Notes: generated by a model from the sequence alone, not told the origin. A stretch of DNA of 64,000 nt from Streptomyces canus (GCF_001514145.1 NZ_KQ948660.1:248001-312000), one strand, 5' to 3'; shown: positions 49,113 to 59,163, counted from the stretch's first letter. Numbers and translations: made by a program.

Positions 49113-50687
49113 GTGTTCAACCGGAACCGAGTCCTGAGAAGAGTGGCCGCTGTCGCCTCCATATCCCTGCTGACGGGCTGCGGCATGGTCTCCAGCAGCG
49201 CGGGGGCCGACAGGCCGATAGTCGTCGGGACGACCAGTACCCCCAGCACCCTCGATCCCGCCGGATCGTGGGACGGCTCCTGGGAACTGTTCCGGAACAT
49301 CTACCAGACACTGCTCGCCTACCCCAACGGGGCCATCACCCCCCAGCCCGACGCTGCCAAGAGCTGTGCCTTCACGGACTCGGGCAACCGCACCTACCGA
49401 TGTGAGCTGCGCTCCGGCCTGAAGTTCACCGACGGCGACACACTTGACGCACGGGCCGTCAAATACTCCATCGACCGGATCCGGGCCATCAACGCGCCGA
49501 GCGGGCCGGCCGGACTCCTCGGCAGCCTCGACCGGGTGCAGACGCTCGGCGACCACGAGGTGCTGTTCCATCTCAACAAGGCCGACGCCACCTTCCCGCT
49601 CGTGCTCGCGACCCCGGCCATGTCGATCGTCGACCCTGACGACTACCCCGCCAAGTCGCTGCGCAAGGAGGAGTCGGTGCACGGCTCCGGGCCGTACACG
49701 CTCAAGTCCTACGAGGACGGCAGGCAGGCGGAACTGGTCCGCAATGATCGCTACCACGGTTTCGCCGATCGGCAGAACGACGCGGTGACCATCCGCTACT
49801 TCCATGATTCGGCCACGATGGTCGCAGCCCTTCGGTCCGGGGCGATCGATGTCACCTACCGCGGTCTTGCGGCGTCCGACATCGTCGCCCTGCAGTCCTA
49901 CAGAACCTCGGACCTGCAACTGATCGACGGAACCGGTATCAACATCAACTATCTGGTGTTCAACCCCAAGGCGCCATGGGTCAGGATTCCGGCCGTACGC
50001 AAGGCCGTTGCCCAGATCGTGGACCGTCCCGCCATCGCCTTCAAGGTCTACCAGGGCACCGTCGACCCGCTCTACTCCATGGTCCCGGCCGGGCTGACCG
50101 GCCACACCGCCAGTTACTTCGACGCATACGGCGACCCGAGCGCCTCCAAAGCCCGCAAGATCCTTGCTGACGCCGGCATTACCCAGCGCGTCCCGCTCAC
50201 CTTCTGGTACACGACCGACCGCTACGGCTCGGAGACTGCGAAGGAGTTCAAGGAACTCAAGCGGCAACTGGACCGCTCGGGCCTGTTCGCCATCACCCTC
50301 AAGAGCCGGCCGTGGAAGACGTATGTCGCCGGTTACCAGAGGGGCGAGTACCCGGTGTTCGGGCGCGGTTGGTCCCCCGACTTCCCCGACGCCGACAACT
50401 TCATCGACCCCTTCGTCGGCGACCACAACACCCTTGGCACGCCCTACTCGTCGCCGGTGATCACCGGCAGGCTGCTGCCCGAGTCGCGCGCCGAGAGCGA
50501 TCGCGGCGCGGCCGTCGGGGACTTCGAGGAGGCCCAGCAGATCCTCGTCGACGACGCCCGCCTGATCCCGCTCTGGCAGGGGCGGCAGTACATCGCGGCC
50601 AGTGACGGCATCTCCGGTGGCGAACAGGTGCTCGACCCTTCGACGATCATGATGATGTGGGAGCTGCACCGCAAGGTCAGTTGGTGA
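49113..50687 (+). CDS. Orphan extracellular oligopeptide-type solute-binding lipoprotein
   Basis: The 524-residue family 5 (SBP_bac_5) protein captures peptides or nickel/oligosaccharides outside the cell for an ABC importer. GTG 49113 has GAGGAG upstream. The lipobox is LLTGC, after a signal beginning MFNRNRVLRR. Family features include GTTSTPSTLDPAGSWDGS at the N-terminus of the mature protein, the GSGPYTLKSY turn and the C-terminal DDARLIPLWQGRQY. There is no permease or ATPase gene next to it, so it must use a transporter encoded elsewhere or be regulatory. Confidence 0.92.
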   Translation: MFNRNRVLRRVAAVASISLLTGCGMVSSSAGADRPIVVGTTSTPSTLDPAGSWDGSWELFRNIYQTLLAYPNGAITPQPDAAKSCAFTDSGNRTYRCELRSGLKFTDGDTLDARAVKYSIDRIRAINAPSGPAGLLGSLDRVQTLGDHEVLFHLNKADATFPLVLATPAMSIVDPDDYPAKSLRKEESVHGSGPYTLKSYEDGRQAELVRNDRYHGFADRQNDAVTIRYFHDSATMVAALRSGAIDVTYRGLAASDIVALQSYRTSDLQLIDGTGININYLVFNPKAPWVRIPAVRKAVAQIVDRPAIAFKVYQGTVDPLYSMVPAGLTGHTASYFDAYGDPSASKARKILADAGITQRVPLTFWYTTDRYGSETAKEFKELKRQLDRSGLFAITLKSRPWKTYVAGYQRGEYPVFGRGWSPDFPDADNFIDPFVGDHNTLGTPYSSPVITGRLLPESRAESDRGAAVGDFEEAQQILVDDARLIPLWQGRQYIAASDGISGGEQVLDPSTIMMMWELHRKVSW

Positions 50688-50917
50688 ATCGGCCGCCCGG
50701 CGCTGTTCGCCGGTGCCACCTGATGCGAAGCCGCCTTGCGCAAAGTGAAAGCGCTCAGGCCGGTGGCCGCAGGTGTTCAGCCGGGGTATCGGGAAACTGG
50801 CCGCCGACAGGGAATCCGGGGCGCACGACGAGGACTTCTTCTTCGTCGAACTGGAACCGGGTGACGCGCTCCATGTGCCGGCCCGCCTGCGCGACACCCT
50901 GCACCGCTCCCGGCTGC
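50688..50917. other. Sequence downstream of the binding protein, possibly gene remnant
   Basis: A short forward frame here (GTG at 50775 to about 51018) encodes DEDFFFVELEPGDALHVPARLRDTLHRS and looks like the C-terminal end of a cupin or oxidoreductase-like protein without its N-terminus. It is probably a remnant rather than a working gene. Confidence 0.35.
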
Positions 50918-51515
50918 TCAACCCGGGGGACTGCACGTGTCACCCGGCCGGTCGGCCGGTCGGTGAGGAAGCACCGCCTTGTCCACGGGTATGCCCAGCC
51001 TGTCGGCCACCGCGGTGAGCGCGGGTCCCAGTTCGAGCTCGATTCGAGCGACGGCATGTCGATCACCTCGGGTCACGTCCGGGTGATGATCAGCACGGGC
51101 TTTCAGGAAGTCTCCGACCTGCCCGTCACTGAGGTCGGCGTCACCGTCCGGGTTGATACCGGCAGCCACCGGCGCGAAGTCCGGATCGGCCTGCTCCAGC
51201 CGACGGGCCACTTCCTTGCGCGAAGTGAGCACGCCACACCCGAGGCACACCACCCGCTCCAGGCTGCCGTGGAGTTCCACGACTCCCTCGCTGCCCGCGG
51301 CCTGGTGCAGCCCGTCCGCGTTCTGGGTGATCACACCCGAGAGCAGCCCATGCCGCCCGAAAGCGGCCGTCGCCCGGTGCCCCGCGCCCGCGCACTGCCC
51401 GTGAAGTCCTGCTAGAGCATCGGCGTATGGCGGCTCAGGCTCCCACCCTCACCGCGGTAGTCGGGAATGCCCGACTCCGTGGAGATGCCCGCGCCACTGA
51501 GTACAGCTGTGCCGC
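50918..51515 (-). pseudogene. Decayed NAD-dependent deacetylase (sirtuin) gene
   Basis: Reading leftward, VLSGAGISTESGIPDYRGEGG and SLSRHTPM are found, then L and an in-frame TAG where YQDFT is expected, then QDFTGSA, then a deletion and frameshift, GHRATAAFGRHGLLSGVITQN, DGLHQAAGSEGVVELHGSLERVVCLGCG, and AAGINPDGDADLSDGQVGDFLK. Next comes another deletion that removes the second zinc-Cys pair, and the C-terminus TRGDRHAVARIELELGPALTAVADRLGIPVD. Stop, frameshift and two deletions make it non-functional. The flanking gaps to 51749 show no intact gene. Confidence 0.88.
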
Positions 51516-51749
51516 TGATCGAGGAGCGCGCCGTTCGCCTGGCCGGCCCTGTCGCTCGGGACGTGACAGCTCATGCAGACGCGTGCCGCGTGGCGCCGCT
51601 TCCCCCGGTGCGGGAACTCGGCAACCGGCCCGTCCACATCGGTGGACTCCAGGGTGGGTCTCTTCTGACATGGGACCTTCCCTCCTCCAGCACTCGCCCA
51701 TACTCTGACGCCCCGTCAGATAATGTGCCAGAGCAGGGAGGCCGCCGGT

Positions 51750-52538
51750 ATGTCACTTCTCTCCGGGAAGACCGTCGTCGTGTCGGGCGTCGGCGCCGGG
51801 CTCGGTCATCAGGTCGCCGCGGCCGTCGTGCGGGACGGCGGGAACGCCGTGCTGGGGGCGCGGACCGAGGCGAACCTCGCGAAGAGTGCCGTCGAGATCG
51901 ATCCGGACGGGGCGCACACGGCGTACCGGTCGACGGACATCACCGACGAGCAACAGTGCGTGCGGCTCGCGGAGTTGGCGGTGGAGCGGTTCGGGCGGCT
52001 GGACGCGGTCGTGCAGGTGGCCGCGTGGGACAGCTACTTCGGGGGGCTCGAGGACGCGGACTTCGCGACCTGGCAGTCGGTCATCGACGTGAACCTGCTG
52101 GGGTCGCTGCGGATGACCCGGGCCTGTCTGCCGGGGCTGAAGGCGGCGGGCGGCGGTTCGGTGGTGTTCGTCGGGACGCAGTCGGCCGTGGCCGCCCCCT
52201 CACAGGTTCGGCAGGCCGCGTACGCCGCCTCGAAGGGGGCGCTGACCAGCGCGATGTACTCGATGGCGCGGGAGCTCGGACCACACCGGATCCGGGTCAA
52301 CACCGTATTGCCGGGCTGGATGTGGGGGCCGCCGGTGCAGGCGTACGTGCAGTTCACGGCGCATACGGAGAAGGTGCCGGAGGCGGACGTACTCAAGCGG
52401 CTCACCGACCGGATGGCCCTGCCCGATCTCGCGACCGACGGGGATGTGGCGGACGCGACGGTGTTCCTGGCCTCGGACCGGGCGCGGGCGATCACCGGAC
52501 AGTCGTTGCTGGTCAACGCCGGGGAGCTGATGCGGTGA
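51750..52538 (+). CDS. Short-chain dehydrogenase/reductase (classical)
   Basis: The 262-residue NAD(P)-dependent oxidoreductase starts at ATG 51750 (MSLLSGKTVVVSGVGAGLG) behind GGAGG. The cofactor motif has Ser instead of Thr (SGVGAGLG), the catalytic tetrad is present with Y-A-A-S-K near 155, and GPHRIRVNTVLPGWMWG is the typical substrate-loop entry. Substrate unknown. A symporter gene follows 126 bp later on the same strand, so the pair may handle one imported compound. Confidence 0.9.
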   Translation: MSLLSGKTVVVSGVGAGLGHQVAAAVVRDGGNAVLGARTEANLAKSAVEIDPDGAHTAYRSTDITDEQQCVRLAELAVERFGRLDAVVQVAAWDSYFGGLEDADFATWQSVIDVNLLGSLRMTRACLPGLKAAGGGSVVFVGTQSAVAAPSQVRQAAYAASKGALTSAMYSMARELGPHRIRVNTVLPGWMWGPPVQAYVQFTAHTEKVPEADVLKRLTDRMALPDLATDGDVADATVFLASDRARAITGQSLLVNAGELMR

Positions 52539-52664
52539 GTTCATGTAGGTGAACACAGGCCATCATCACGAATATCTTTACCTCCCCTTGACCCTACACC
52601 AGCTTGTCGTGTCCACGCGGTGGCGCCCACGATGAGCGCCGGGCTGATCCCTGGGAGGGCGCAT

Positions 52665-54230
52665 ATGAACGGTCTCGACTGGGCCGTGCTCATCGGCTAT
52701 TTCGGCGTGATGGTCGCGATCGGCGTCTGGTCGCACAAACGGGTGGACGACGTCAGCGACTTCTTCACGGCCGGCGGCAAGATGCCGTGGTGGCTGTCGG
52801 GCATCTCGCACCACATGTCGGGCTACAGCGCGGTGATGTTCACCGGGTACGCGGGCATCGCCTACACGTATGGCGTCACCTCGTTCGTCACCTGGTCCTT
52901 CCCCATCGCACTCGGCATCGCCATCGGCTCGAAGCTGTTCGCGCCGCGTATCAACCGGCTGCGCTCACGGCTCCATGTGGCTTCCCCACTCGAATACCTC
53001 AAGAACCGCTACGACTTGAAGACCCAGCAGGCGCTGGCCTGGTCGGGCATGCTGCTGAAGATCGTGGACGTGGGTGCCAAGTGGGCCGCGATCGCGACCC
53101 TGTTGTCCGTGTTCACCGGGATCTCGCTCAACCAGGGCATCCTGATCACCGGCGCCATCACGGCCATCTACTGCACGATCGGCGGTCTGTGGGCCGACGC
53201 GCTCACGGAGTTGGGCCAGTTCGTCATCCAACTCCTCGCCGGTATCGCGATGTTCATCGCCGTCGTCCTCAAGCTCAACGACAAGGGCATCGGCTTCTTC
53301 GGCGCCTGGGACGAGCCCGAGCTCAAGGGGCACGGAGAGCCGCTGGTGGGGCCGTACGGCACGGTCTTCCTGCTCGCCTTCCTCTTCATCAAGCTCTTCG
53401 AGTACAACGGCGGCATGCTCAACCAGGCCCAGCGCTACATGGCCACGGCGAACGCGCACGAGGCCGAGCGCTCGGCACGGCTGTCGGCGATCCTGTGGCT
53501 GGTGTGGCCGGTCGTCCTGTTCTTCCCCATGTGGATGTCGCCGCTGCTGGTCGAGTCGCAGAAGACGGACGGCTCCGACTCCTACGGCCTGATGACCGAA
53601 CAGCTGCTCCCGCACGGCCTGTTGGGCCTGGTGATCGTCGGCTTCTTCTCGCACACGATGGCCATGTGCTCCTCCGACGCCAACGCGATCGCGGCCGTCT
53701 TCACCCGGGACTGCGCGCCGGTGGTGTGGCGCAGGGCACGCAGCTGGAGCCAGGGTCAGGGCCTGCGGGTCGCGCGCATCACGACGGTCGTCTTCCTCGG
53801 CCTGTCGATGGCGGCGGCGACCCAGGTCAACTCGCCCACCTTCAAGGACATCATCACGGTGGTCATCAGGTGGGTCGCCGGTCTGATGGGCCCGATGGCG
53901 ATCCCGATGATGCTCGGCCTGCTCCGCCCCTTCCGCCGCTCCGGTCCCACGGCCGCGCTCACCAGCTGGTCGATGGGTCTGCTCGCCTTCTGGCTGGTCA
54001 ACTACCCGATCAGCTGGAACGTCGAGGGCGGTGTCCCGCTCCAGTACCAGGTCTCGATCCCGCTCGTGGTCTCGCTGATCCTGTACATCCTCGTCGGCTT
54101 CATCAAGCCGGAGGACACCCCGGAGCGCCTCGCGATCATCGAGAAGATCAACACGGACGGGGACGGGGCGGCGGCCGCGGCGATCCCGACTCCGGTGGGC
54201 CCGGCGGACCGTACACCGGTGAAGGACTGA
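52665..54230 (+). CDS. Sodium:solute symporter (SSS family)
   Basis: The 521-residue transporter has 13-14 membrane helices and uses Na+ to import a solute such as a sugar, carboxylate or amino acid. The start is ATG 52665 (MNGLDWAVLIGYFGVMV). VDDVSDFFTAGGKMPWWLSGISHHMSGYSAVMFTG is typical of the first helices, and FFSHTMAMCSSDANAIAAVFTRD includes the sodium-site helix. It follows an SDR gene, and a perfect hairpin terminator lies 42 bp after its stop. A nearer relative is the sugar branch (SGLT-like) than the proline branch. Confidence 0.92.
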   Translation: MNGLDWAVLIGYFGVMVAIGVWSHKRVDDVSDFFTAGGKMPWWLSGISHHMSGYSAVMFTGYAGIAYTYGVTSFVTWSFPIALGIAIGSKLFAPRINRLRSRLHVASPLEYLKNRYDLKTQQALAWSGMLLKIVDVGAKWAAIATLLSVFTGISLNQGILITGAITAIYCTIGGLWADALTELGQFVIQLLAGIAMFIAVVLKLNDKGIGFFGAWDEPELKGHGEPLVGPYGTVFLLAFLFIKLFEYNGGMLNQAQRYMATANAHEAERSARLSAILWLVWPVVLFFPMWMSPLLVESQKTDGSDSYGLMTEQLLPHGLLGLVIVGFFSHTMAMCSSDANAIAAVFTRDCAPVVWRRARSWSQGQGLRVARITTVVFLGLSMAAATQVNSPTFKDIITVVIRWVAGLMGPMAIPMMLGLLRPFRRSGPTAALTSWSMGLLAFWLVNYPISWNVEGGVPLQYQVSIPLVVSLILYILVGFIKPEDTPERLAIIEKINTDGDGAAAAAIPTPVGPADRTPVKD

Positions 54231-54271
54231 CCTCGGCCCCCTTGAAGCACCAGACCTCCTCAAGGCATGTG

Positions 54272-54316
54272 ATCCCCTCAACCACCCGATTCTCCTGGGT
54301 GGTTGAGGGGATTGCT
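54272..54316 (+). terminator. Perfect 16-bp terminator hairpin
   Basis: ATCCCCTCAACCACCC (54272-54287) and GGGTGGTTGAGGGGAT (54297-54312) pair exactly with a 9-nt loop, followed by TGCTTTTG. One of the clearest terminators in the window. Confidence 0.9.
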
Positions 54317-54378
54317 TTTGCCGGATCATTGCCGCCTGTGTACTTCAGAGTTCCCACAGCTGCTGTGTGATCACTGTC

Positions 54379-56937
54379 ATGAACCTGAGCCACCCCCCAA
54401 CGGGCGTACGGGCGGCCGCCCTTGCCACCTGCGCCCTGCTCCTGGTCGCGGGCCGCGCCGATGCCGCCTCACCCGCCCACCCCCACGACCACCTCAGATC
54501 AGGGCCGGTCGACCCCACGAGGACCACCGCCGTCACCGCCCTGACCGCCCAGGACGACGGCGACGGCGGCGACGGCGACGGCACCGACCGCGACGACCCG
54601 ACGGCCGGGTTCGCCCAGCAGGCCCGTATGAAGACGGCTCCCGGCGACTCGATCGGCCCCGGCGCGCTGACCCACGCCTACGCGCAGGCAGGGAAGCTGC
54701 CGACCGTGCCGACCCGGTGGTCGGAGGTCACGAACGTCCCGCTCCAGCAGGAGGACAAGGAGTACGCCGACCCCGTCGCCTCGAACTTCGGTTCCGGGTT
54801 CGGCCTCGTCAGTGGCCGGGTCTCCTCGCTCGCCGTCGACGGGCACACCGTGTACGAGGGCGCCGCCGACGGCGGCCTGTGGCGCTCGGGCGACGACGGG
54901 CGGCACTGGAAGCCCCTGTCCGACCAGCAGCAGACCCTCGCCATGGGCGCCCTGGCCGTGAACCCCGCCGACCACTCCCTGTGGATCGGCACCGGCGAGC
55001 CCAGCAACTCCGGCGACTCCTACACCGGCCTCGGCATCTACCGCTCCACCGACCGGGGCAACACCTGGAAGCAGGTGGGCAGACGGATCGACGGCAGCAT
55101 CGTCCCCCGCATCACCTTCGACGGCCGGGGGAACGTCTACGCGGCCACCAACGAGGGCGTCCTGCGCCGCGCCGCCGACGACATCACCACCGACTGGACG
55201 GTCGCCCTCGCCCCCGGCGACCCGGACACCAGTTGGTCCTCGGCCGCCACCGACGTCGCCGTACGCCCCGGGACGGGCGGACGGCAGGTGACCGCCGTGA
55301 TCGCGCGTCAGTTCGTCGCCGCCGGCGACGCGAACGGCGTTTACCAGTCCGACGACTTCGGAAGACCAGGCACCTGGCACAAGGTCACGGTGACCGGCGA
55401 CCTGGCAGACGTCACCCCGGGACGGTCGACCCTGTCGTACTCGGCCGACGGCCGTGAACTGTTCGCCCTCGTGGGCGACGCCACGAACGGCAGCAGCGAC
55501 GGCGACGTCTTCCGCTCGGCCACCGGTGACGCGGCCGGGCCCTGGACGACGGTCGCCGACGAGGACGTCCTCAAGGCATCGGGCGCGCAGAACAGCGACG
55601 CGGCCGGCGCCGCCTGGTACAACCAGTACGTCGCCGTGGACCCCGCCGACCCCGACCACGTGTACGCGGGCTTCTCCGAGGTGTTCGAGAGCTGGGACGC
55701 CGGGAAGACCTGGGCGACCATAGGCCCGTACTGGAACTACGGCCTGAAGTGCTACACCAACGGCCTGATAGCGGGCGGCTGCCCGATGACCACCCACGCC
55801 GACCAGCACGCCATCGCCTTCGGCCCCGGCCACCGCGTCTACTTCGGCAACGACGGCGGCGTCTACGAGCGCTCGGCGACCCTGCGTCCTGACCCCGAGC
55901 TGCCCTCGAAGGGCTGGACCAACCTCAACCAGGACCTGCGCACGCTCCAGTACTATGACGCCGCCTACGGGACCGACCCGAAGACCGGCGCCCTGTCCAC
56001 GTGGGGCGGCACCCAGGACAACGGCAACGTGCTGAGCCTGCCCGGCGCCCGGGAGCTGTACCAGCCCTCGGGCGGCGACGGCGGTTTCGTCCTCGTCGAC
56101 CCGGCCGATACCGATCGCGCCGTCAACGAGTACGTCGACCTGGACATGAGCCTGACCACCAACGGCGGCCGCTCCGACGGCACCACGCCCTCCTTCACCG
56201 GCATCTCCCCGGCCTGCGACTGGAACGCCGACCTCAAGGGCTGCGACCCGGGCCCCGAGTTCATCGCCCCCTACACCTCCGACACCGCCGACGTGAACCA
56301 CTGGGTCGCGGGCGGCCGTTACGTGTGGGACAACGCCGGCAAGGGCTGGGACACCCGCTGCACCGCCGACTCCTGCGACTGGACCGCCGTCCACGACACC
56401 GGCGAGGACCACTCCGTCACCGCCCTCGGCGTGAACGGCTCCGTGACGTACGCGGGCTGGGAGGACTGGAGCGGCGAGCAGTACGCCAGCGGCATCGACA
56501 CCGACGCGGGCGGCACCTGGCACCGGCTCACCGCGCCGCTGCCGAACCGGTACGTCACCTCGCTCACCGTCGACCCGCGCGACGCCCGCCATGTCTGGGC
56601 CACGTACGGCGGCTTCACCCGCTCCTACGTCTCCGGCGCGGGCGAGGGCCACGTCTTCGAGAGCACCGACGGCGGCACCACCTGGGCCGACCGCACCGGC
56701 GACCTGCCGGACGCGCCGGCCGGGGCGCTCGCCCTGTGGCACGGCCACGTGGTCGTCGGCACGGACGTCGGCGTCTTCGCCGCCGCGCCGACCGCGACCG
56801 GCTCGTACACCTGGTACCGGCTCGGCGGCGCACTGCCGCACGCCGGAATCGTCTCCCTGGACGTCTCCCCCGACGGCGGACGCCTCCTGGTGGCGACACA
56901 CGGACGTGGACTCTGGTCCGCGCAGGCACCGCTGTAA
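54379..56937 (+). CDS. Secreted BNR/Asp-box beta-propeller protein
   Basis: The 852-residue protein has a Sec signal (VRAAALATCALLLVAGRADA) and then a two-propeller or sialidase-like body. Asp-box repeats SxDxGxTW are visible, e.g. SGDDGRHWKPL, STDRGNTWKQV, SWDAGKTWATI and STDGGTTWADR. Relatives are GH74-like xyloglucanases and sortilin-type receptors, but no catalytic Asp pair could be assigned. It is probably exported. The ATG 54379 is preferred over 54367. It follows the symporter after a terminator and precedes a convergent DraG-like gene. Confidence 0.85.
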   Translation: MNLSHPPTGVRAAALATCALLLVAGRADAASPAHPHDHLRSGPVDPTRTTAVTALTAQDDGDGGDGDGTDRDDPTAGFAQQARMKTAPGDSIGPGALTHAYAQAGKLPTVPTRWSEVTNVPLQQEDKEYADPVASNFGSGFGLVSGRVSSLAVDGHTVYEGAADGGLWRSGDDGRHWKPLSDQQQTLAMGALAVNPADHSLWIGTGEPSNSGDSYTGLGIYRSTDRGNTWKQVGRRIDGSIVPRITFDGRGNVYAATNEGVLRRAADDITTDWTVALAPGDPDTSWSSAATDVAVRPGTGGRQVTAVIARQFVAAGDANGVYQSDDFGRPGTWHKVTVTGDLADVTPGRSTLSYSADGRELFALVGDATNGSSDGDVFRSATGDAAGPWTTVADEDVLKASGAQNSDAAGAAWYNQYVAVDPADPDHVYAGFSEVFESWDAGKTWATIGPYWNYGLKCYTNGLIAGGCPMTTHADQHAIAFGPGHRVYFGNDGGVYERSATLRPDPELPSKGWTNLNQDLRTLQYYDAAYGTDPKTGALSTWGGTQDNGNVLSLPGARELYQPSGGDGGFVLVDPADTDRAVNEYVDLDMSLTTNGGRSDGTTPSFTGISPACDWNADLKGCDPGPEFIAPYTSDTADVNHWVAGGRYVWDNAGKGWDTRCTADSCDWTAVHDTGEDHSVTALGVNGSVTYAGWEDWSGEQYASGIDTDAGGTWHRLTAPLPNRYVTSLTVDPRDARHVWATYGGFTRSYVSGAGEGHVFESTDGGTTWADRTGDLPDAPAGALALWHGHVVVGTDVGVFAAAPTATGSYTWYRLGGALPHAGIVSLDVSPDGGRLLVATHGRGLWSAQAPL

Positions 56938-57023
56938 CGGGTCGGGGGCGGGCATCCGGTCACGGGATGCCCGCCCCCGACCGCGGTCCTGTGGACGACG
57001 TGCTGAGGGCGATCGGGTGGACG

Positions 57024-58142
57024 TCACCCCCGCGGGTATCGCGCCAGCCACCCGGGAGACGCCCCCGCCGGACCATGCAGCGCGGGCCCCTGGGTCATCT
57101 CCATGGCGAAGTCGTCGGCGAGTTCCAGCAGGGTGGGACGGCCCTCCAGTTCGGCCAGCCAGGCCGGCGGGAGGGCCGTCTCGCCGTGCAGGGCGCCCAG
57201 CAGGCCGCCGGTGAGGGCGCCGGCCGCGGCCGAGGGGCCGTCGTGGTTCACGGCGAGGCACAGACCGTGCCGTACGTCCTCCCCGACCAGCGCGCAGTAC
57301 ACGGCGGCGGACAGCAGCCCGTCCGCCGAACCGTCGGCGGCCAGCTCCTCCACCCGCGCCGGGGTGGGCATCCCCTGCCGTACGGCACCCAGTGCGTGCT
57401 GGAGCGCGTCCGAGACGGGTTCGTGTCCGGGCCGCGCGGCGAGCAGTGCGAGCGCCCGCTGCACCGCCCCGTCGAGACTGTCGCCGAGGGCCAGCGCGTG
57501 CACGATCACGGCGTACGCGCCCGCCGACAGATAGGCGACGGGGTGCCCGTGGGTCTGCGCGGCACACTCGACAGCCAGCTGTACGACGAGCTGGGGCTCC
57601 CACCCGACCAGCAGCCCGAAGGCCGCGGACCGGGCGGTGGCCTCGGGCCCGAGCTCGTTCGGGTTCTTGGGCGACTCCAGCGTCCCCATGGTGTCGTCGC
57701 CGAACCCGAGGAGAAGGGACCGGGTCGGGTCACGGCGGGCGTACAGCCACTCCTCCCGGGCCAGCCACCCGTCGTCCTTGCGCCGCTCGTCGGGCCCCCA
57801 GTCCCGCTGGGTGGCGGCCCATCGCAGATACGCCCGGTGCAGATCGGTGGGCGGGTGCCAGGCGCCGGTGTCCCGTCGGACCTGGGCCCGTATGAGCCCG
57901 TCCACGGTGAAGAGGCTGAGCTGGGTGAGATGAGTGACGGCGCCGCGTCGGCCGTACCCGAATCCGAGGTCCACGAGCCCCTCGGCGCCGTACGCCTCCC
58001 GGATCTCGTCCAGTCCGAGTCCGTCGATCGGCGCGCCCAGCGCGTCACCCACGGCCACCCCGAGGAGCGTCCCACGCACCCGGCTTCGGAAGTCCTGCTG
58101 CTCGGCACGCCCCCAGACGACGGCCCCGGCTGTCGCACCCAC
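57024..58142 (-). CDS. ADP-ribosylglycohydrolase (DraG-like) protein
   Basis: The 372-residue protein starts at GTG 58142 behind GGGAGG. GTLLGVAVGDALGAPIDG (near residue 20) and the late NHDGPSAAAGALTGGLLGALHG are the metal-binding hallmarks of the DraG family, which removes ADP-ribose from proteins or nucleic acids. The usual TDDT segment is replaced by HLTQLSLFTVDGL and FGDDTMGT, so metal ligation may differ. Substrate unknown. It converges with the secreted propeller gene and lies next to an NmrA-type gene on the same strand. Confidence 0.82.
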   Translation of the reverse strand: MGATAGAVVWGRAEQQDFRSRVRGTLLGVAVGDALGAPIDGLGLDEIREAYGAEGLVDLGFGYGRRGAVTHLTQLSLFTVDGLIRAQVRRDTGAWHPPTDLHRAYLRWAATQRDWGPDERRKDDGWLAREEWLYARRDPTRSLLLGFGDDTMGTLESPKNPNELGPEATARSAAFGLLVGWEPQLVVQLAVECAAQTHGHPVAYLSAGAYAVIVHALALGDSLDGAVQRALALLAARPGHEPVSDALQHALGAVRQGMPTPARVEELAADGSADGLLSAAVYCALVGEDVRHGLCLAVNHDGPSAAAGALTGGLLGALHGETALPPAWLAELEGRPTLLELADDFAMEMTQGPALHGPAGASPGWLARYPRG

Positions 58143-58284
58143 CAAGACCTCCCATGGCGACCGTCCGTATGTACGACGCTCAGCACTGTAATCGACGGGG
58201 GGTGGGAGGTTCAGGGGGCGTGTGGGTATGCGGGGTGAGACCCGGTTGGTCCTCGAAGTGTGGTTATCGCCTGGAAACCGCAGG

Positions 58285-59109
58285 TCACCGGAAGGCGGCG
58301 GCGTTGCGGGCCGCCCAGTCGGCGAAGCTGCGGGGCGGACGGCCGAGGACCCGCTCGACGTCCGGGCTGACGCGCCGCAGGCCCGGTGACGGGTCGCCGA
58401 GGATGTCGAGGGTGGCGTCCGCGACCGGCTCCGGCATGAACCGCACCATCTCCGCCCTGGCCTCGCTCCGGGTCTGCTCGACGAACCGCACCGGCTCACC
58501 CACCACGTCCGCGATCGCGGCGGTCTGCTGCCGGGGGGATATCGGGGCGGGCCCGGTCAGTTCGTGGACGCGCCCGGCGTGGCCGGGATCCCGCAGCGCC
58601 ACGGCGGCGACCTGGGCGATGTCCTGCGGATCGACGGTCGGCAGCGCGACGTCCCCGAACGGCGCCGCCACCGCCCGCTCTTCACGCACCGCTTCGGCCC
58701 ACTGGAGGGTGTTGGAGTGGAACCCGCCGGGCCGCAGCATGGTCCATTCGAGGCCCGACCGCCTTACGGCGTCCTCCAGTGCGGAGGGATGGTCGCCGGT
58801 GGCGACGCCCTGCGAGGACAACAGCACGACCCGCCGGACACCGCCGGCCCGGACGACTTCGAGCACGTCGTCGAGGTTGCCGCCTTGCGTCACGAAGTCG
58901 CCGGAGGTCAGGAGGAAGAGCGCTTCGGCCCCGTCGAGGGCGGGTTTGAGGGTCTGGGGTGCGGCGAGGTCGGCCTGGTGATGCCGTAGCCCTGCCGGGC
59001 GTTCCCGGGGACTCCGCCGGGAGACGGCGGTCACCCGCTCCCCCGTCGCGAGGAGTTCCCTCACGAGGGGCCGCCCGACGTTCCCCGTAGCACCGGTCAC
59101 CACGATCAT
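58285..59109 (-). CDS. NmrA-like NAD(P)-binding protein
   Basis: The 274-residue Rossmann-fold protein has MIVVTGATGNVGRPLVRELL at the N-terminus and no SDR Tyr-x3-Lys, placing it in the NmrA/HSCARG-like group that includes quinone oxidoreductases such as QorB. The start is ATG 59109 behind AAAAAGGGGAGC. It diverges from an HxlR regulator at 59202, a common quinone-responsive pairing in bacteria. The 92-bp intergenic region has a dyad. Confidence 0.88.
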   Translation of the reverse strand: MIVVTGATGNVGRPLVRELLATGERVTAVSRRSPRERPAGLRHHQADLAAPQTLKPALDGAEALFLLTSGDFVTQGGNLDDVLEVVRAGGVRRVVLLSSQGVATGDHPSALEDAVRRSGLEWTMLRPGGFHSNTLQWAEAVREERAVAAPFGDVALPTVDPQDIAQVAAVALRDPGHAGRVHELTGPAPISPRQQTAAIADVVGEPVRFVEQTRSEARAEMVRFMPEPVADATLDILGDPSPGLRRVSPDVERVLGRPPRSFADWAARNAAAFR

Positions 59110-59163
59110 GTTGCTCCCCTTTTTCCGAGGTCCTGGACTGGTTCCTGTGGACACACGGCGAAG

